The position numbers and the translations under genes were made by a program. Under the pieces are notes generated by a model. The model saw only the letters and a list, made by a program, of their open reading frames with translations. It ran no database searches and was not told the DNA's origin. Below are positions 7,432-14,608 of a DNA stretch of 64,000 nucleotides, piece after piece. How positions within the stretch are numbered: the stretch's first letter is position 1; each line of letters begins with the position of its first letter. Origin of the DNA: Streptosporangium pseudovulgare (GTDB taxonomy: Bacteria > Actinomycetota > Actinomycetes > Streptosporangiales > Streptosporangiaceae); contig NZ_BMQJ01000012.1 of assembly GCF_014648055.1 (NCBI RefSeq), forward strand, positions 62,001 through 126,000, written 5' to 3'.

Positions 7432-8514
7432 GTGACTGACCTCCTCCCCGCCCCCGTTGCTTCGGTCCCCGCCGTGACGGCCGCCGCCCCTGTCGCCCGG
7501 CCCGCCCACTCGGCCGCCGACTTCACCCTGAGCGACGCGGCCCGGGAGGCCATCCTGGCGGGCGTCCCCGCCTCGACCCGCCGGGCGTACGCCTCCGACT
7601 GGTCGGCCTTCACCGCCTGGTGCGCTCGACACGGCCGCCTCCCACTCCCGGCGACGGCCGAGACCATCACCGAGTACGTCACGCACCTGACGGCGACCCC
7701 GTCGGCGAAGACCGGCCGCCCGCTGGCGCCGTCCAGCATCGAGCGGGCCCTGGCAGCCGTCCGCACGATGCACAACGGCGCCGACGTGGCCCCGCCTCAG
7801 ACCAAGGCCGCCCGCAAGGTGCTGTCCGGCTACCGTGAGCGCCTGGCCCTGGCCAAGGACCCGGCCGCCCGCCCCCGCAAGGCCGACGCGGCCGTACCCG
7901 ATGCCCTGCGCGCGATGCTGGCCACGCTGGACCGCTCGGCCCTGGCCGGGAAGCGCGACGCCGCCGCCCTGCTGCTCGGCTACTCCTGCGCGGCCCGCGT
8001 CTCCGAGCTGGTGGCCCTGGACATCGCCGACGTCCGCGAGACGCCCGAGGGCCTCCTGGTGAACATCTACCGGCGCAAGATCAAGAAGTTCACCGAGGTT
8101 GCCGTGCCCTATGGCCGCGTCCCTGCCACCTGCCCCGTGCGCGCCGTGCGGGACCTGGTGGCCGCCATGGCCGAGGCCGGGCGCACGGCTGGCCCGCTGC
8201 TGGTCCGCATCGACCGCCACGGCCGCATCGCTCCCCCGATGACCCGTGGTGGCCGCACCATTGGCGACCCGCAGGGGCGCATGACCGCCGAGGCCTGCGG
8301 GGAGATCGTCGGCAGGATCGCCTCGGCCGCCGGTCTGGACGGCCGCTGGACCGGTCATAGCCTCCGGCGCGGGTTCGCCACCGCCGCCCGCCGCAATGGG
8401 GCCGCCTTGGAGAGGATCGGCCGTCACGGTGGATGGGCCGACGGCTCCACCGCCCTGCTCGGCTACCTGGAAGAGGGCGACCGCTGGACCGACAACCCCG
8501 TCACCGGCCTGTAG
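7432..8514 (+). CDS. Tyrosine recombinase/integrase
   Basis: 360 residues from GTG 7432, chosen because AGGAG sits seven bases upstream (7420-7424). Residues about 35-130 form a SAM-like N-terminal core-binding domain (PASTRRAYASDWSAFTAWC). The C-terminal catalytic domain has the expected Arg (SCAARVSELVAL), the H-x-x-R box (GHSLRRGF), the second His (IGRHGGW) and the Tyr nucleophile (ALLGYLE). Such enzymes cut and rejoin DNA through a 3'-phosphotyrosine and may integrate, excise or resolve the element. It is about 8 kb from the only visible element end, so it need not be the enzyme that made the tadA insertion. Confidence 0.9.
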   Translation: MTDLLPAPVASVPAVTAAAPVARPAHSAADFTLSDAAREAILAGVPASTRRAYASDWSAFTAWCARHGRLPLPATAETITEYVTHLTATPSAKTGRPLAPSSIERALAAVRTMHNGADVAPPQTKAARKVLSGYRERLALAKDPAARPRKADAAVPDALRAMLATLDRSALAGKRDAAALLLGYSCAARVSELVALDIADVRETPEGLLVNIYRRKIKKFTEVAVPYGRVPATCPVRAVRDLVAAMAEAGRTAGPLLVRIDRHGRIAPPMTRGGRTIGDPQGRMTAEACGEIVGRIASAAGLDGRWTGHSLRRGFATAARRNGAALERIGRHGGWADGSTALLGYLEEGDRWTDNPVTGL

Positions 8515-8568
8515 CGGCCCAGCCCTGACGGCCTGACCTCGGACGCTAAGTCGATTCTGGACACCGAA

Positions 8569-8600
8569 GAGCGCCTGCCCGTCACACGGGGCAGGCGCTC
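8569..8600. terminator. Bidirectional hairpin terminator
   Basis: Perfect 12-bp arms GAGCGCCTGCCC (8569-8580) and GGGCAGGCGCTC (8589-8600) around an 8-base loop lie between the convergent recombinase and secreted-protein genes. Confidence 0.75.
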
Positions 8601-8614
8601 TCTGTCATTCCCGG

Positions 8615-8902
8615 TCAGCGAACCGGCTTCCACCGCCACCTGATGTCGCCCCGGGTGAAGGTGCACTTGTACTTCCTCCCGGACACCTTGGCGTAGCCGT
8701 AGCGGCTGTGTGCGGCAGCCGGGCAGAACGCGCCCGGGGTGATACACCGCCAGACTCTCCCGTCCTGCCGGTACTGGCACGCCGCGTGACTACCCGCAGA
8801 AACGGCCGCCTGAGCGGTCGCGGCAGAAGTGGGGATAACGGCGGCCGGCACTGCGAGCAGGGATCCGGCCAGGAAGGCCGAAGCAGCCATGCGTTTGAAC
8901 AA
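8615..8902 (-). CDS. Small secreted cysteine-containing protein
   Basis: 95 residues from TTG 8902, which has GGGAGC spaced six bases upstream. A signal peptide is clear: FKRM, an apolar run (ASAFLAGSLLAVPAAVIP) and an AxA-type end (SAATAQA). The mature part of about 60 residues has four cysteines (ACQY, WRCITPGAFCP, KYKCTF), enough for two disulfides, and ends WRWKPVR. Short exported proteins with GAFC...YGY...KYKC are common in actinomycetes and are uncharacterised. It is the only obvious exported protein of the element. Confidence 0.65.
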   Translation of the reverse strand: MFKRMAASAFLAGSLLAVPAAVIPTSAATAQAAVSAGSHAACQYRQDGRVWRCITPGAFCPAAAHSRYGYAKVSGRKYKCTFTRGDIRWRWKPVR

Positions 8903-8970
8903 GGGGACGCTCCCAGGATGGGGTGATGTGGCGCATGTGAGACGGCCTCCTGGCGCGGACAGTTCACCGG

Positions 8971-9207
8971 TCAATCCCGTTTTGCTGGAGTCCCAGGTGA
9001 GGGTTTCACCTCATCCGGCTCTTCACGGGTCGAGCCCGTGGAACCGATTTTTCGTCCAGATTTCACCGGCCCGGGTCCCTGGCACGCCGGGCCACCCATG
9101 ATGGCCGCCACTTCTTGATCGGATGCTCCTGCGTCGCGGGCTCGCCATGCCCGTCGTGCGTCGTCCGTGAGCCGGGTGAGAGCTGAGACAAGGCCATCGT
9201 CGTCCAT
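8971..9207 (-). CDS. Hypothetical small protein
   Basis: A 78-residue frame from ATG. The N-terminal half is plausibly helical (LVSALTRLTDDARRAWRARD, then EVAAIMGG). The C-terminal half is charged and proline-rich. No ribosome binding site or family is obvious, and a competing frame overlaps it, so coding status is doubtful. Confidence 0.3.
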   Translation of the reverse strand: MDDDGLVSALTRLTDDARRAWRARDAGASDQEVAAIMGGPACQGPGPVKSGRKIGSTGSTREEPDEVKPSPGTPAKRD

Positions 9208-9296
9208 GCCGTCATGCTCACCCGCCGGGATGATCCCTGCGACGAAACGCGTAAGAGAAGCTGTAACACCAGGCCGTGCACTGACGGTTACCTTTT

Positions 9297-9992
9297 GTGC
9301 TCATTCCTCCTCGGCCTGGCCCTGGCCACCGTTTCAATCCACCGCCCGGCTGGCCAACCCCAGCGGCAGGCTGGCTACCGGGACCAGGCTGGGAACCAGA
9401 TCCTTCGTGGCCAGCCGCCCCTGAGGGGTGGGGGTGGTGGACGACCGACGAGGAGATCGCCGAGCCGGAACTCCCGGAGCCAACCACTACCGGCACCGTG
9501 CTGTTTGTTAGCTATGCGACAGCTGTTGTCGCCTTGGTGGTGGGATTGTTCTTGGTCCTCTCGAACATGGTCGGGGAAGGCGATTCAGCTGGCGTTGCAG
9601 CCCCAGCCCCTACGGCAACGGCAAGCCCTTCCGTGAACTCGGAGGATGAAATCGCCGAAGCCCCTGACCGGATCATCTGGCCGATATATGAGCGATTCAT
9701 CGAAGGCGGCGTTATATGTGAAAATTTCATGGCGTTCCATGTTGCGCCTGAACTGGGCTATCGCCGCATCGAAAGCGGATCGTGTGTCACGCCATCAGGA
9801 ATTACTGTGACATTCATGGCGTACAAGAACGCGGTGGACCGATCGGTTGAACTTCGCGGGCTCGCACAGTCATATCGTGATTTAAGAGTCGCCTCAAGGA
9901 TTCTTTTTGGTGACGACTGGGCGGTCATGTGCGATAGACCAGCAGTACTGCTTGCAGCGCAACACATCCTCGGTGGAACGATCCTGACCTGA
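9297..9992 (+). CDS. Single-pass membrane protein with Trp/Pro-rich N-terminus
   Basis: 231 residues from a GTG lacking a clear ribosome binding site. Residues 12-48 carry PPPGW..P..GW.PGPGW.PDPSWP..P.GW, the same motif as the tail of the HIRAN protein at 4029. One transmembrane helix (about 66-90, TVLFVSYATAVVALVVGLFL) follows, then a Pro/Thr/Ala linker and a C-terminal domain of about 115 residues with four Cys. The last 350 bases are markedly richer in A/T than their neighbours (codons such as TTT, GAT, AAA, ATA), suggesting a separate origin for that part. The function is unknown. Confidence 0.6.
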   Translation: MLIPPRPGPGHRFNPPPGWPTPAAGWLPGPGWEPDPSWPAAPEGWGWWTTDEEIAEPELPEPTTTGTVLFVSYATAVVALVVGLFLVLSNMVGEGDSAGVAAPAPTATASPSVNSEDEIAEAPDRIIWPIYERFIEGGVICENFMAFHVAPELGYRRIESGSCVTPSGITVTFMAYKNAVDRSVELRGLAQSYRDLRVASRILFGDDWAVMCDRPAVLLAAQHILGGTILT

Positions 9993-10320
9993 TCGGGAAC
10001 GGGGCCAGGTTGAGGCACGAGTGCCTGCCTACGCGTATCAGGACCGGTGGCTGAACGCCCCCATTCATCCCTGCGGCGTTGATGCCCTCGGCGACCCGTT
10101 CGGCCCCTCGTGGCCGCCCCTCCCCCCCGTGACCCTGGCCCGCGTGCGCCAGCTGGCCGACGCGGCCGCCCCCGCCGCCGCCGCCCCCCTCACCCTTAAC
10201 CGGCCCGCCCCGAGGGTCCCCGGCCTGGTCTCCCGCGCGGCTGAGGCCCCTCGGCGCGGGACAGTGGCCGATTCCCGGAATGGCGCCGAGGAGCAATTCC
10301 CGGCGCTATAAATTCGGAGA

Positions 10321-10344
10321 ATATAGCAGCTACCATAGCTATAT
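10321..10344. promoter_or_regulatory. Inverted repeat over a start codon
   Basis: ATATAGC (10321-10327) and GCTATAT (10338-10344) are perfect 7-bp arms in an AT-rich pocket, the right arm overlapping the ATG at 10343. The downstream product is a helix-turn-helix protein, so autorepression at this site is a natural inference. Confidence 0.4.
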
Positions 10345-10657
10345 GAATGGCGTCAAGGTATCCCCCGAGCGCTTCACAACCATGCTCGAAAAACATGACA
10401 TAAACGGACACGCCCTGGCCCGCAAGATCGGCAGCACCAGTTATCAGATGTGGCGGCTCAAGAGCGGCAGCCACCTGACCAGCTTCCGGTTCCTGGACCG
10501 CCTGGTTCCGGTGTTCGGCCTGTCCGCCGTGGCCGACATCATCGCTGATGAGGAGCAGGGCGAGGCCTTCACCTTCTGGCACATCTACACCCACGAGGCC
10601 AGGCGGAAGGCCGAGCGGGAAATCCGTCTGAACAAGCGAAAGGCATCTGACAAATGA
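10343..10657 (+). CDS. Cro/CI-type helix-turn-helix regulator
   Basis: 104 residues from ATG 10343. An upstream ATG at 10280 is in frame but would run through the AT-rich promoter-like pocket. Residues 8-65 (FTTMLEKHDINGHALARKIG then YQMWRLKSGSHLTSFRFLDRL) fit a five-helix XRE fold. The C-terminus is basic. It heads a run of four tightly linked genes, with its TGA overlapping the next ATG (ATGA). No Shine-Dalgarno sequence is visible, so the mRNA may be nearly leaderless. It probably regulates this small operon. Confidence 0.65.
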   Translation: MNGVKVSPERFTTMLEKHDINGHALARKIGSTSYQMWRLKSGSHLTSFRFLDRLVPVFGLSAVADIIADEEQGEAFTFWHIYTHEARRKAEREIRLNKRKASDK

Positions 10658-11028
10658 GCTTCAACGCGAACGCGCGCCCTTCTGGAAATGGCGGCTTCTG
10701 GAGCCCTGAGAACCTCGCCAGCCGGGCCGAGCAGGCGCAGCAGCGGGCCGCCGCCGAGCAGCAGGCGCAGCACCAGGACTTTCTGTCGGCCGTCGGCCCG
10801 GCCATGGTCGGCATCATCAACGGCTACATGGCGCAGAACCGCCGGGCCGAAACGGCTCAGGTGGAGCAGGACTTCCGCCAGGCCTTCCCGAACGCGGGCC
10901 CCGGCGACTTCCGGCAGACCGTGGACACGCTGACGCGGGAAGGGGTTCTGTACGAGATGCTCGGCACCCCGGGTCTCATGGGCCAGCGGACGACCAGTCT
11001 GTTCGTGCTGTCGAACCCCTGGGGATAG
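10654..11028 (+). CDS. Hypothetical coupled gene, mobile element operon
   Basis: 124 residues, starting in an ATGA overlap with the regulator gene. Residues 20-45 are rich in Gln/Ala/Glu (helical, possibly coiled coil). Residues 70-115 contain FRQAFPNAGPGDFRQTVDTL and EMLGTPGLMGQRTT. No signal peptide or membrane segment is seen. The protein is not recognised. Its place in a four-gene coupled operon argues that it is expressed. Confidence 0.6.
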   Translation: MSFNANARPSGNGGFWSPENLASRAEQAQQRAAAEQQAQHQDFLSAVGPAMVGIINGYMAQNRRAETAQVEQDFRQAFPNAGPGDFRQTVDTLTREGVLYEMLGTPGLMGQRTTSLFVLSNPWG

Positions 11029-11031
11029 CTC

Positions 11032-11385
11032 GTGATCAACTTCGACGCCACTTCCGAGCTGACCGCTGCGCGCCGTGCGCGTGTCGAGGCGTTCGGCGAT
11101 GCGCTCCAAGGCTTCACCGAGCACGTGACCACCAGGGAGGACGACTCCCACGAGATGCCCAGGGACCCCCTGGCGGCCCCCCGCCCGACGTTGGGCGCTG
11201 CGCCCCCGGTGGCCAGCCCCCGGCCGCCGGTGGGTCGAATACGCGCCTACTTCCCGGCCCACGGCATCAGCTCAAGCGGGGGGCCCACACCGCCGCCCGT
11301 GGCCACGTTTCAGCAGGCCGCCATCGGCCACACGCCCACGGCCGTCGTCAACGGCCGCACGGTGCTGATCGGATCCGTGCTGTGA
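11032..11385 (+). CDS. Hypothetical proline-rich protein, mobile element operon
   Basis: 117 residues from GTG 11032, three bases after the preceding stop. A short helical N-terminus (TSELTAARRARVEAFGDALQ) is followed by a Pro/Ala/Arg-rich middle that is probably disordered, ending AVVNGRTVLIGSVL. Its TGA overlaps the GTG of the next gene. It is not recognised. Confidence 0.55.
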   Translation: MINFDATSELTAARRARVEAFGDALQGFTEHVTTREDDSHEMPRDPLAAPRPTLGAAPPVASPRPPVGRIRAYFPAHGISSSGGPTPPPVATFQQAAIGHTPTAVVNGRTVLIGSVL

Positions 11386-11672
11386 GGAAGCCTCCGCCCC
11401 TGGAGCGGCTCAGCATGTGCCTGGCCAACGCGAGCGAGGCCCTCGCCCTACGCTCGTTCACCACCCGGGCCCTTGAGTCCCTGGCGCTCGTCATCGACGG
11501 CCAGGAGGACGCGGCCGAGGAGCTTGTCCGCTACCGCCTCACCTACGCCCAGGCCGAGCTGCTGATGACGTTCGCGGCGACCCTCGGCCGCATGGCGGAG
11601 GCCCGACTCCTGGACCAGCAGCTCCGGGAGTCCGAACACGCCTACGTGGCCCCCGAGGGGCCTACAGCGTGA
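11382..11672 (+). CDS. Hypothetical helical protein, last gene of the small operon
   Basis: 96 residues, starting in a GTGA overlap. It is almost entirely helical: SMCLANASEALALRSFTTRA, QEDAAEELVRYRLTYAQAEL and AATLGRMAEARLLDQQLRES. No domain is recognised. A long hairpin follows eight bases downstream, marking the end of the operon. Confidence 0.6.
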   Translation: MRKPPPLERLSMCLANASEALALRSFTTRALESLALVIDGQEDAAEELVRYRLTYAQAELLMTFAATLGRMAEARLLDQQLRESEHAYVAPEGPTA

Positions 11673-11679
11673 CCCGGCC

Positions 11680-11725
11680 GGGGCCGTTCAGGGGCATGTA
11701 GTTACTGCGTCACCTGAACGGCCCC
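11680..11725 (+). terminator. Long hairpin ending the small operon
   Basis: Perfect 13-bp arms GGGGCCGTTCAGG (11680-11692) and CCTGAACGGCCCC (11713-11725) around a 20-base loop, with no T-run. This fits an actinomycete terminator, though a structural site of the element is possible. Confidence 0.5.
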
Positions 11726-11980
11726 CGACTGAAACCCGGAAAACCCCCTCCCCGAAGTTGGGACCGCCCTTCCGCACCACGGAACCGCCTCCCAACTGGC
11801 CGGCTACCTCCGCGGCCTCCCTCATCCATGCCCTGACCTGCGAAAGCACGGCTTTTGGCCCTGCAGACCCGCCGAGCACCTAGTTACTGGGTAACCCGGC
11901 ACCGAGACGGAACCGGTCGTCCCCGAGCATGAGGGCGCCCCGCAGGGCGGACCCTACGGGGCGGAGAACCGGCCGGGCGG
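11726..11980. other. Intergenic stretch with a repeated TAGTTACTG
   Basis: No gene is seen. TAGTTACTG at 11881-11889 repeats the sequence at 11699-11707 in the hairpin loop, and GTTAC-TGG-GTAAC (11883-11895) is an inverted repeat. Confidence 0.3.
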
Positions 11981-12163
11981 TCAGCGGGTGCTGATCTCCC
12001 CCTTCCGTCCGCACCGAGGGCACGGCCGGTAGCGCCTGGACCGGATGCCCGAGGGGAGCATGCCCGCCCCCTTGCACTTCGGGCAGACCTTGAGCGGGTT
12101 GCGCTGGTGGGAGACCGCGACGACCACCAGGGCGGCGACCAGGAAGGCGAGGAACAGCTCCAT
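11981..12163 (-). CDS. Small membrane protein with zinc-ribbon tail
   Basis: 60 residues, ATG with AAAGGA eight bases upstream. An N-terminal transmembrane helix (MELFLAFLVAALVVVAVS) is followed by two CxxC pairs (VCPKCKGAG and PCPRCGRKG) of the DnaJ zinc-finger type. Such short genes accompany tra/spd genes in actinomycete plasmids and integrative elements. It lies downstream of the translocase gene and its phased repeat array on the same strand. A role in transfer or spread is inferred from location. Confidence 0.65.
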   Translation of the reverse strand: MELFLAFLVAALVVVAVSHQRNPLKVCPKCKGAGMLPSGIRSRRYRPCPRCGRKGEISTR

Positions 12164-12316
12164 CGGGGGGTCCTTTCGGTTGCAGAGCGTGAGAATCGGG
12201 GCGGGGGTGGCTGCTGGCGAGAGGGGGGAGGGTCACGGATCGTTTCCGCAGGTGGGCCCTTCCGGCTCTCCCCCGTCCCCAGCGAGCCCGTAGAGGCCGT
12301 TTCCGGCAGGTCACGG

Positions 12317-12380
12317 GGTCTGCACGGGGTCTACACCGGGTCTGCACCGTGTAGACCAGCTGCAGACCTTCATGCAGACC
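12317..12380. repeat. Phased array of six 8-bp repeats next to the translocase gene
   Basis: GGTCTRCA occurs at 12317, 12328 and 12339 in direct orientation, then its complement TGYAGACC at 12350, 12361 and 12373. The steps are 11, 11, 11, 11 and 12 bases, so all six face one side of the helix, three pointing each way. The array begins 24 bases past the translocase stop codon. Streptomyces TraB proteins are known to bind 8-bp repeats (TRS) in the clt transfer locus, and this has the same size and setting, so clt is the leading guess. Confidence 0.6.
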
Positions 12381-12403
12381 CCCAGGCGTCACCCTGCGTG
12401 CAG

Positions 12404-14608
12404 CTAGGGGGAGGCGGTCAGGTCCCGGCCAACGGCCGTCAGGAGCGCCGCACGGGGCCGGACCACGCCCGTCGACCGGCGCCGCGAGGGGATCCCCGCC
12501 GCGTCCAGCAGCCCGGCCGTACGCATCTCGGCGACCCGGCCCGGCTCCCACCCCATGCGGGACGCGGCCATGGTGGCCAGCTCGGCGGCAGGCACCCACT
12601 CACCCGGCCAGGCCTGGACGTCGTCGGCGATGGCCTCCAGCAGGGCCAGGGCTTCCGCCGGAACCGGCTCCGGCTCGACCGGAACCAGGGGAACTGGAGC
12701 GGCCGCGTCCCCGTCGTCGGTGCGGACGTAGACGCTGGCCGCGTCCAGGCCTGCGGCCGTCAGGGTCTCGGCGTCCAGCAGCGGGCACCGGCCGAGGACC
12801 GCGTACCGCTCGGCGCGGGTCTGCGCCACAGCGCCCGGCATGTAGCCCACCCGCATGGGCAGGGCCATGTCCTCCCCGGCCCCGGCCACGTAGAACGTCC
12901 CGGCGTCGTTCGGGGAGTCAGCCGAGGTGGCGGGCTGGTAGCGGCCCGGGTCCCACCCGCGCGCCCTCGCGCCCGCACCGAACAACAGATCGGCCTGCCA
13001 GTCCTGCAGCCCCGGCCCGGCCGCCCGGAACGCCACCTGACCCGCGATGGAGTCACCAAGGGTGTCCTTCTTGGCGTCCTGGCTGGCGAAGATGAGGAAC
13101 ACGGCCGCCTTGCGGCCGATCCGCAGCAGCGACACCGCCGCCTCCCGACCGGCCGGGGTCAGGCGCGGGTACTCGTCCACGATCACCGCCAGGGCCGGAC
13201 GCTCCGGCGAGGCCTGCCACGAGTCGCCCATGCCGAGCTTGCGCAGCAACCGCGTCCGCGCCACGGCGATGGCCACGGCGTCCGTCAGCGCGGTCTCGCA
13301 GTCGACCGGGTCCAGCGCCACCCGGCCCATCACGGCGGCCTGCGGTGCCTGGCCGACGCCCGAGGGGTCCAGGTCCCACAGGTGGACGTCGGCGGCCGCG
13401 CCGAGGCCGTCGGCGATGAGCCGCAGCAGGACCGACTTGCCGCCGCCGGACGCGGCCAGGATCAGGCTGTGCTTGCTGGCGAACGGCGTGCGGATCTGGG
13501 CGCCGTCGAGGCGCTGGCCGAGCCAGATCGGGTCCCGTACGGTCCAGCCCTGGCCCGCGTAGTCCGGAACCTCCGGCATGTCGGCCCACGGGTCGGACTC
13601 GACCACCCGCAGGGTCACCCGGGCCCGCCGGTCCCGGTGCGGGGTCACCAGGACCCCGGCCTCCCGGACGTCGAGCAGCGTCTCCAGGTCGGCCGCCACG
13701 CGGGTGATGTCGCCGGGCTGGCCCTTGCGCATCTGGACGACGACCTCCCAGCCCCACGGCGTAGCGGTGGCCGACAGCGGCCGGACGTTGACCCGCTCAA
13801 TCGCCAGGGCCCGGCGGACGGCCTCCATGGCGGCGTTGGGGGTCGAGCAGTCGGCGATCGGGACCGCCGCGAGCAGCTCCCCGTCCTCGCGCACGCCGAT
13901 ATCGGCCCCGTCGCGGACGGCCAGCAGCGCCCGGCGCCGGTCATGCTCCCGGCGGATGCTCCCGCCGACGGCCGCCAGGCCAGCGAGACCAGCGGCAGGC
14001 AGAGCGGCCGGGCTGGCCAGGTGGACGACAGCGGCGGCCGCATCGACGACTAGGCCGTTGAACCCGCCGAGGACGGCGTCCAGGAGGGGGTTTGCCGGCT
14101 GAGCTGCATACACCCCCTCACCTGCGGAAACGCCCCAGGTCACGACGGCGACGGGCATCTTGCCGACCTTCGCCCGGGTCGTCCACGGCCAGGCGGCGAC
14201 CTTGGCCACGGCACCGGCCCGGCGGGCCCTGCTCTGCTGCAGCGCCGTGTAGGTGGCCGCGTGCCGCTCGGCGACCGGGCCCCGGTGCGTGCCGCCCTCG
14301 CGCAGGTGCGCCACCTTGAGCCAGTCCCAGGCGCGTTCCCAGACGTGCAGCGGCGTCCGCGCGGCCCCGTGGCTGAGGATGCTCACGGCGTACCGCAGGG
14401 CCCCCGCGTCGCCCGGCGACAGCGGCCGCTCGGTGGAGGCGCGGCCCGTGGATCCGGAACCCCCGGCCGGGACGGCCTTCTCGTCGCTGATAGGGCCCGC
14501 AGAGGCCTTGTCCGCTTCGGGGGTGGTCTTGATCGTCTTGGCCGGGGAAACGGGCTGAGAGGCCCGCTCAGAGCCGCGCAGGGTGATCTCTACGGCATCG
14601 GCGCTCAT
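12404..14608 (-). CDS. FtsK/SpoIIIE-type DNA translocase (TraB-like)
   Basis: 734 residues from ATG 14608 with GGGAGG in front; the start overlaps the previous stop (ATGA). The N-terminal half has apolar segments near 170-260 that may be membrane-associated. The motor domain shows Walker A (LILAASGGGKSVLLRLI, about residue 390), Walker B (PALAVIVDEYPRL) and a following SLLRIGRKAAVFLIFASQD segment. The last 90 residues form a winged helix (WVPAAELATMAASRMGW) like the gamma/TRS-recognition domain of TraB. Actinomycete plasmids use a single hexameric TraB to move double-stranded DNA between hyphae. The repeat array at 12317 is its likely target. Confidence 0.85.
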   Translation of the reverse strand: MSADAVEITLRGSERASQPVSPAKTIKTTPEADKASAGPISDEKAVPAGGSGSTGRASTERPLSPGDAGALRYAVSILSHGAARTPLHVWERAWDWLKVAHLREGGTHRGPVAERHAATYTALQQSRARRAGAVAKVAAWPWTTRAKVGKMPVAVVTWGVSAGEGVYAAQPANPLLDAVLGGFNGLVVDAAAAVVHLASPAALPAAGLAGLAAVGGSIRREHDRRRALLAVRDGADIGVREDGELLAAVPIADCSTPNAAMEAVRRALAIERVNVRPLSATATPWGWEVVVQMRKGQPGDITRVAADLETLLDVREAGVLVTPHRDRRARVTLRVVESDPWADMPEVPDYAGQGWTVRDPIWLGQRLDGAQIRTPFASKHSLILAASGGGKSVLLRLIADGLGAAADVHLWDLDPSGVGQAPQAAVMGRVALDPVDCETALTDAVAIAVARTRLLRKLGMGDSWQASPERPALAVIVDEYPRLTPAGREAAVSLLRIGRKAAVFLIFASQDAKKDTLGDSIAGQVAFRAAGPGLQDWQADLLFGAGARARGWDPGRYQPATSADSPNDAGTFYVAGAGEDMALPMRVGYMPGAVAQTRAERYAVLGRCPLLDAETLTAAGLDAASVYVRTDDGDAAAPVPLVPVEPEPVPAEALALLEAIADDVQAWPGEWVPAAELATMAASRMGWEPGRVAEMRTAGLLDAAGIPSRRRSTGVVRPRAALLTAVGRDLTASP

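Noticed and set aside
10021-10311. 96-codon frame between the membrane protein and the Cro-like gene
   Set aside because: Pro/Ala-rich product with no recognised domain; it runs into the AT-rich operator region. Too weak to list as a gene.
12107-14053. Long plus-strand frame across the translocase gene
   Set aside because: Antisense shadow of the TraB-like gene, and it runs over the phased repeat array without any domain.
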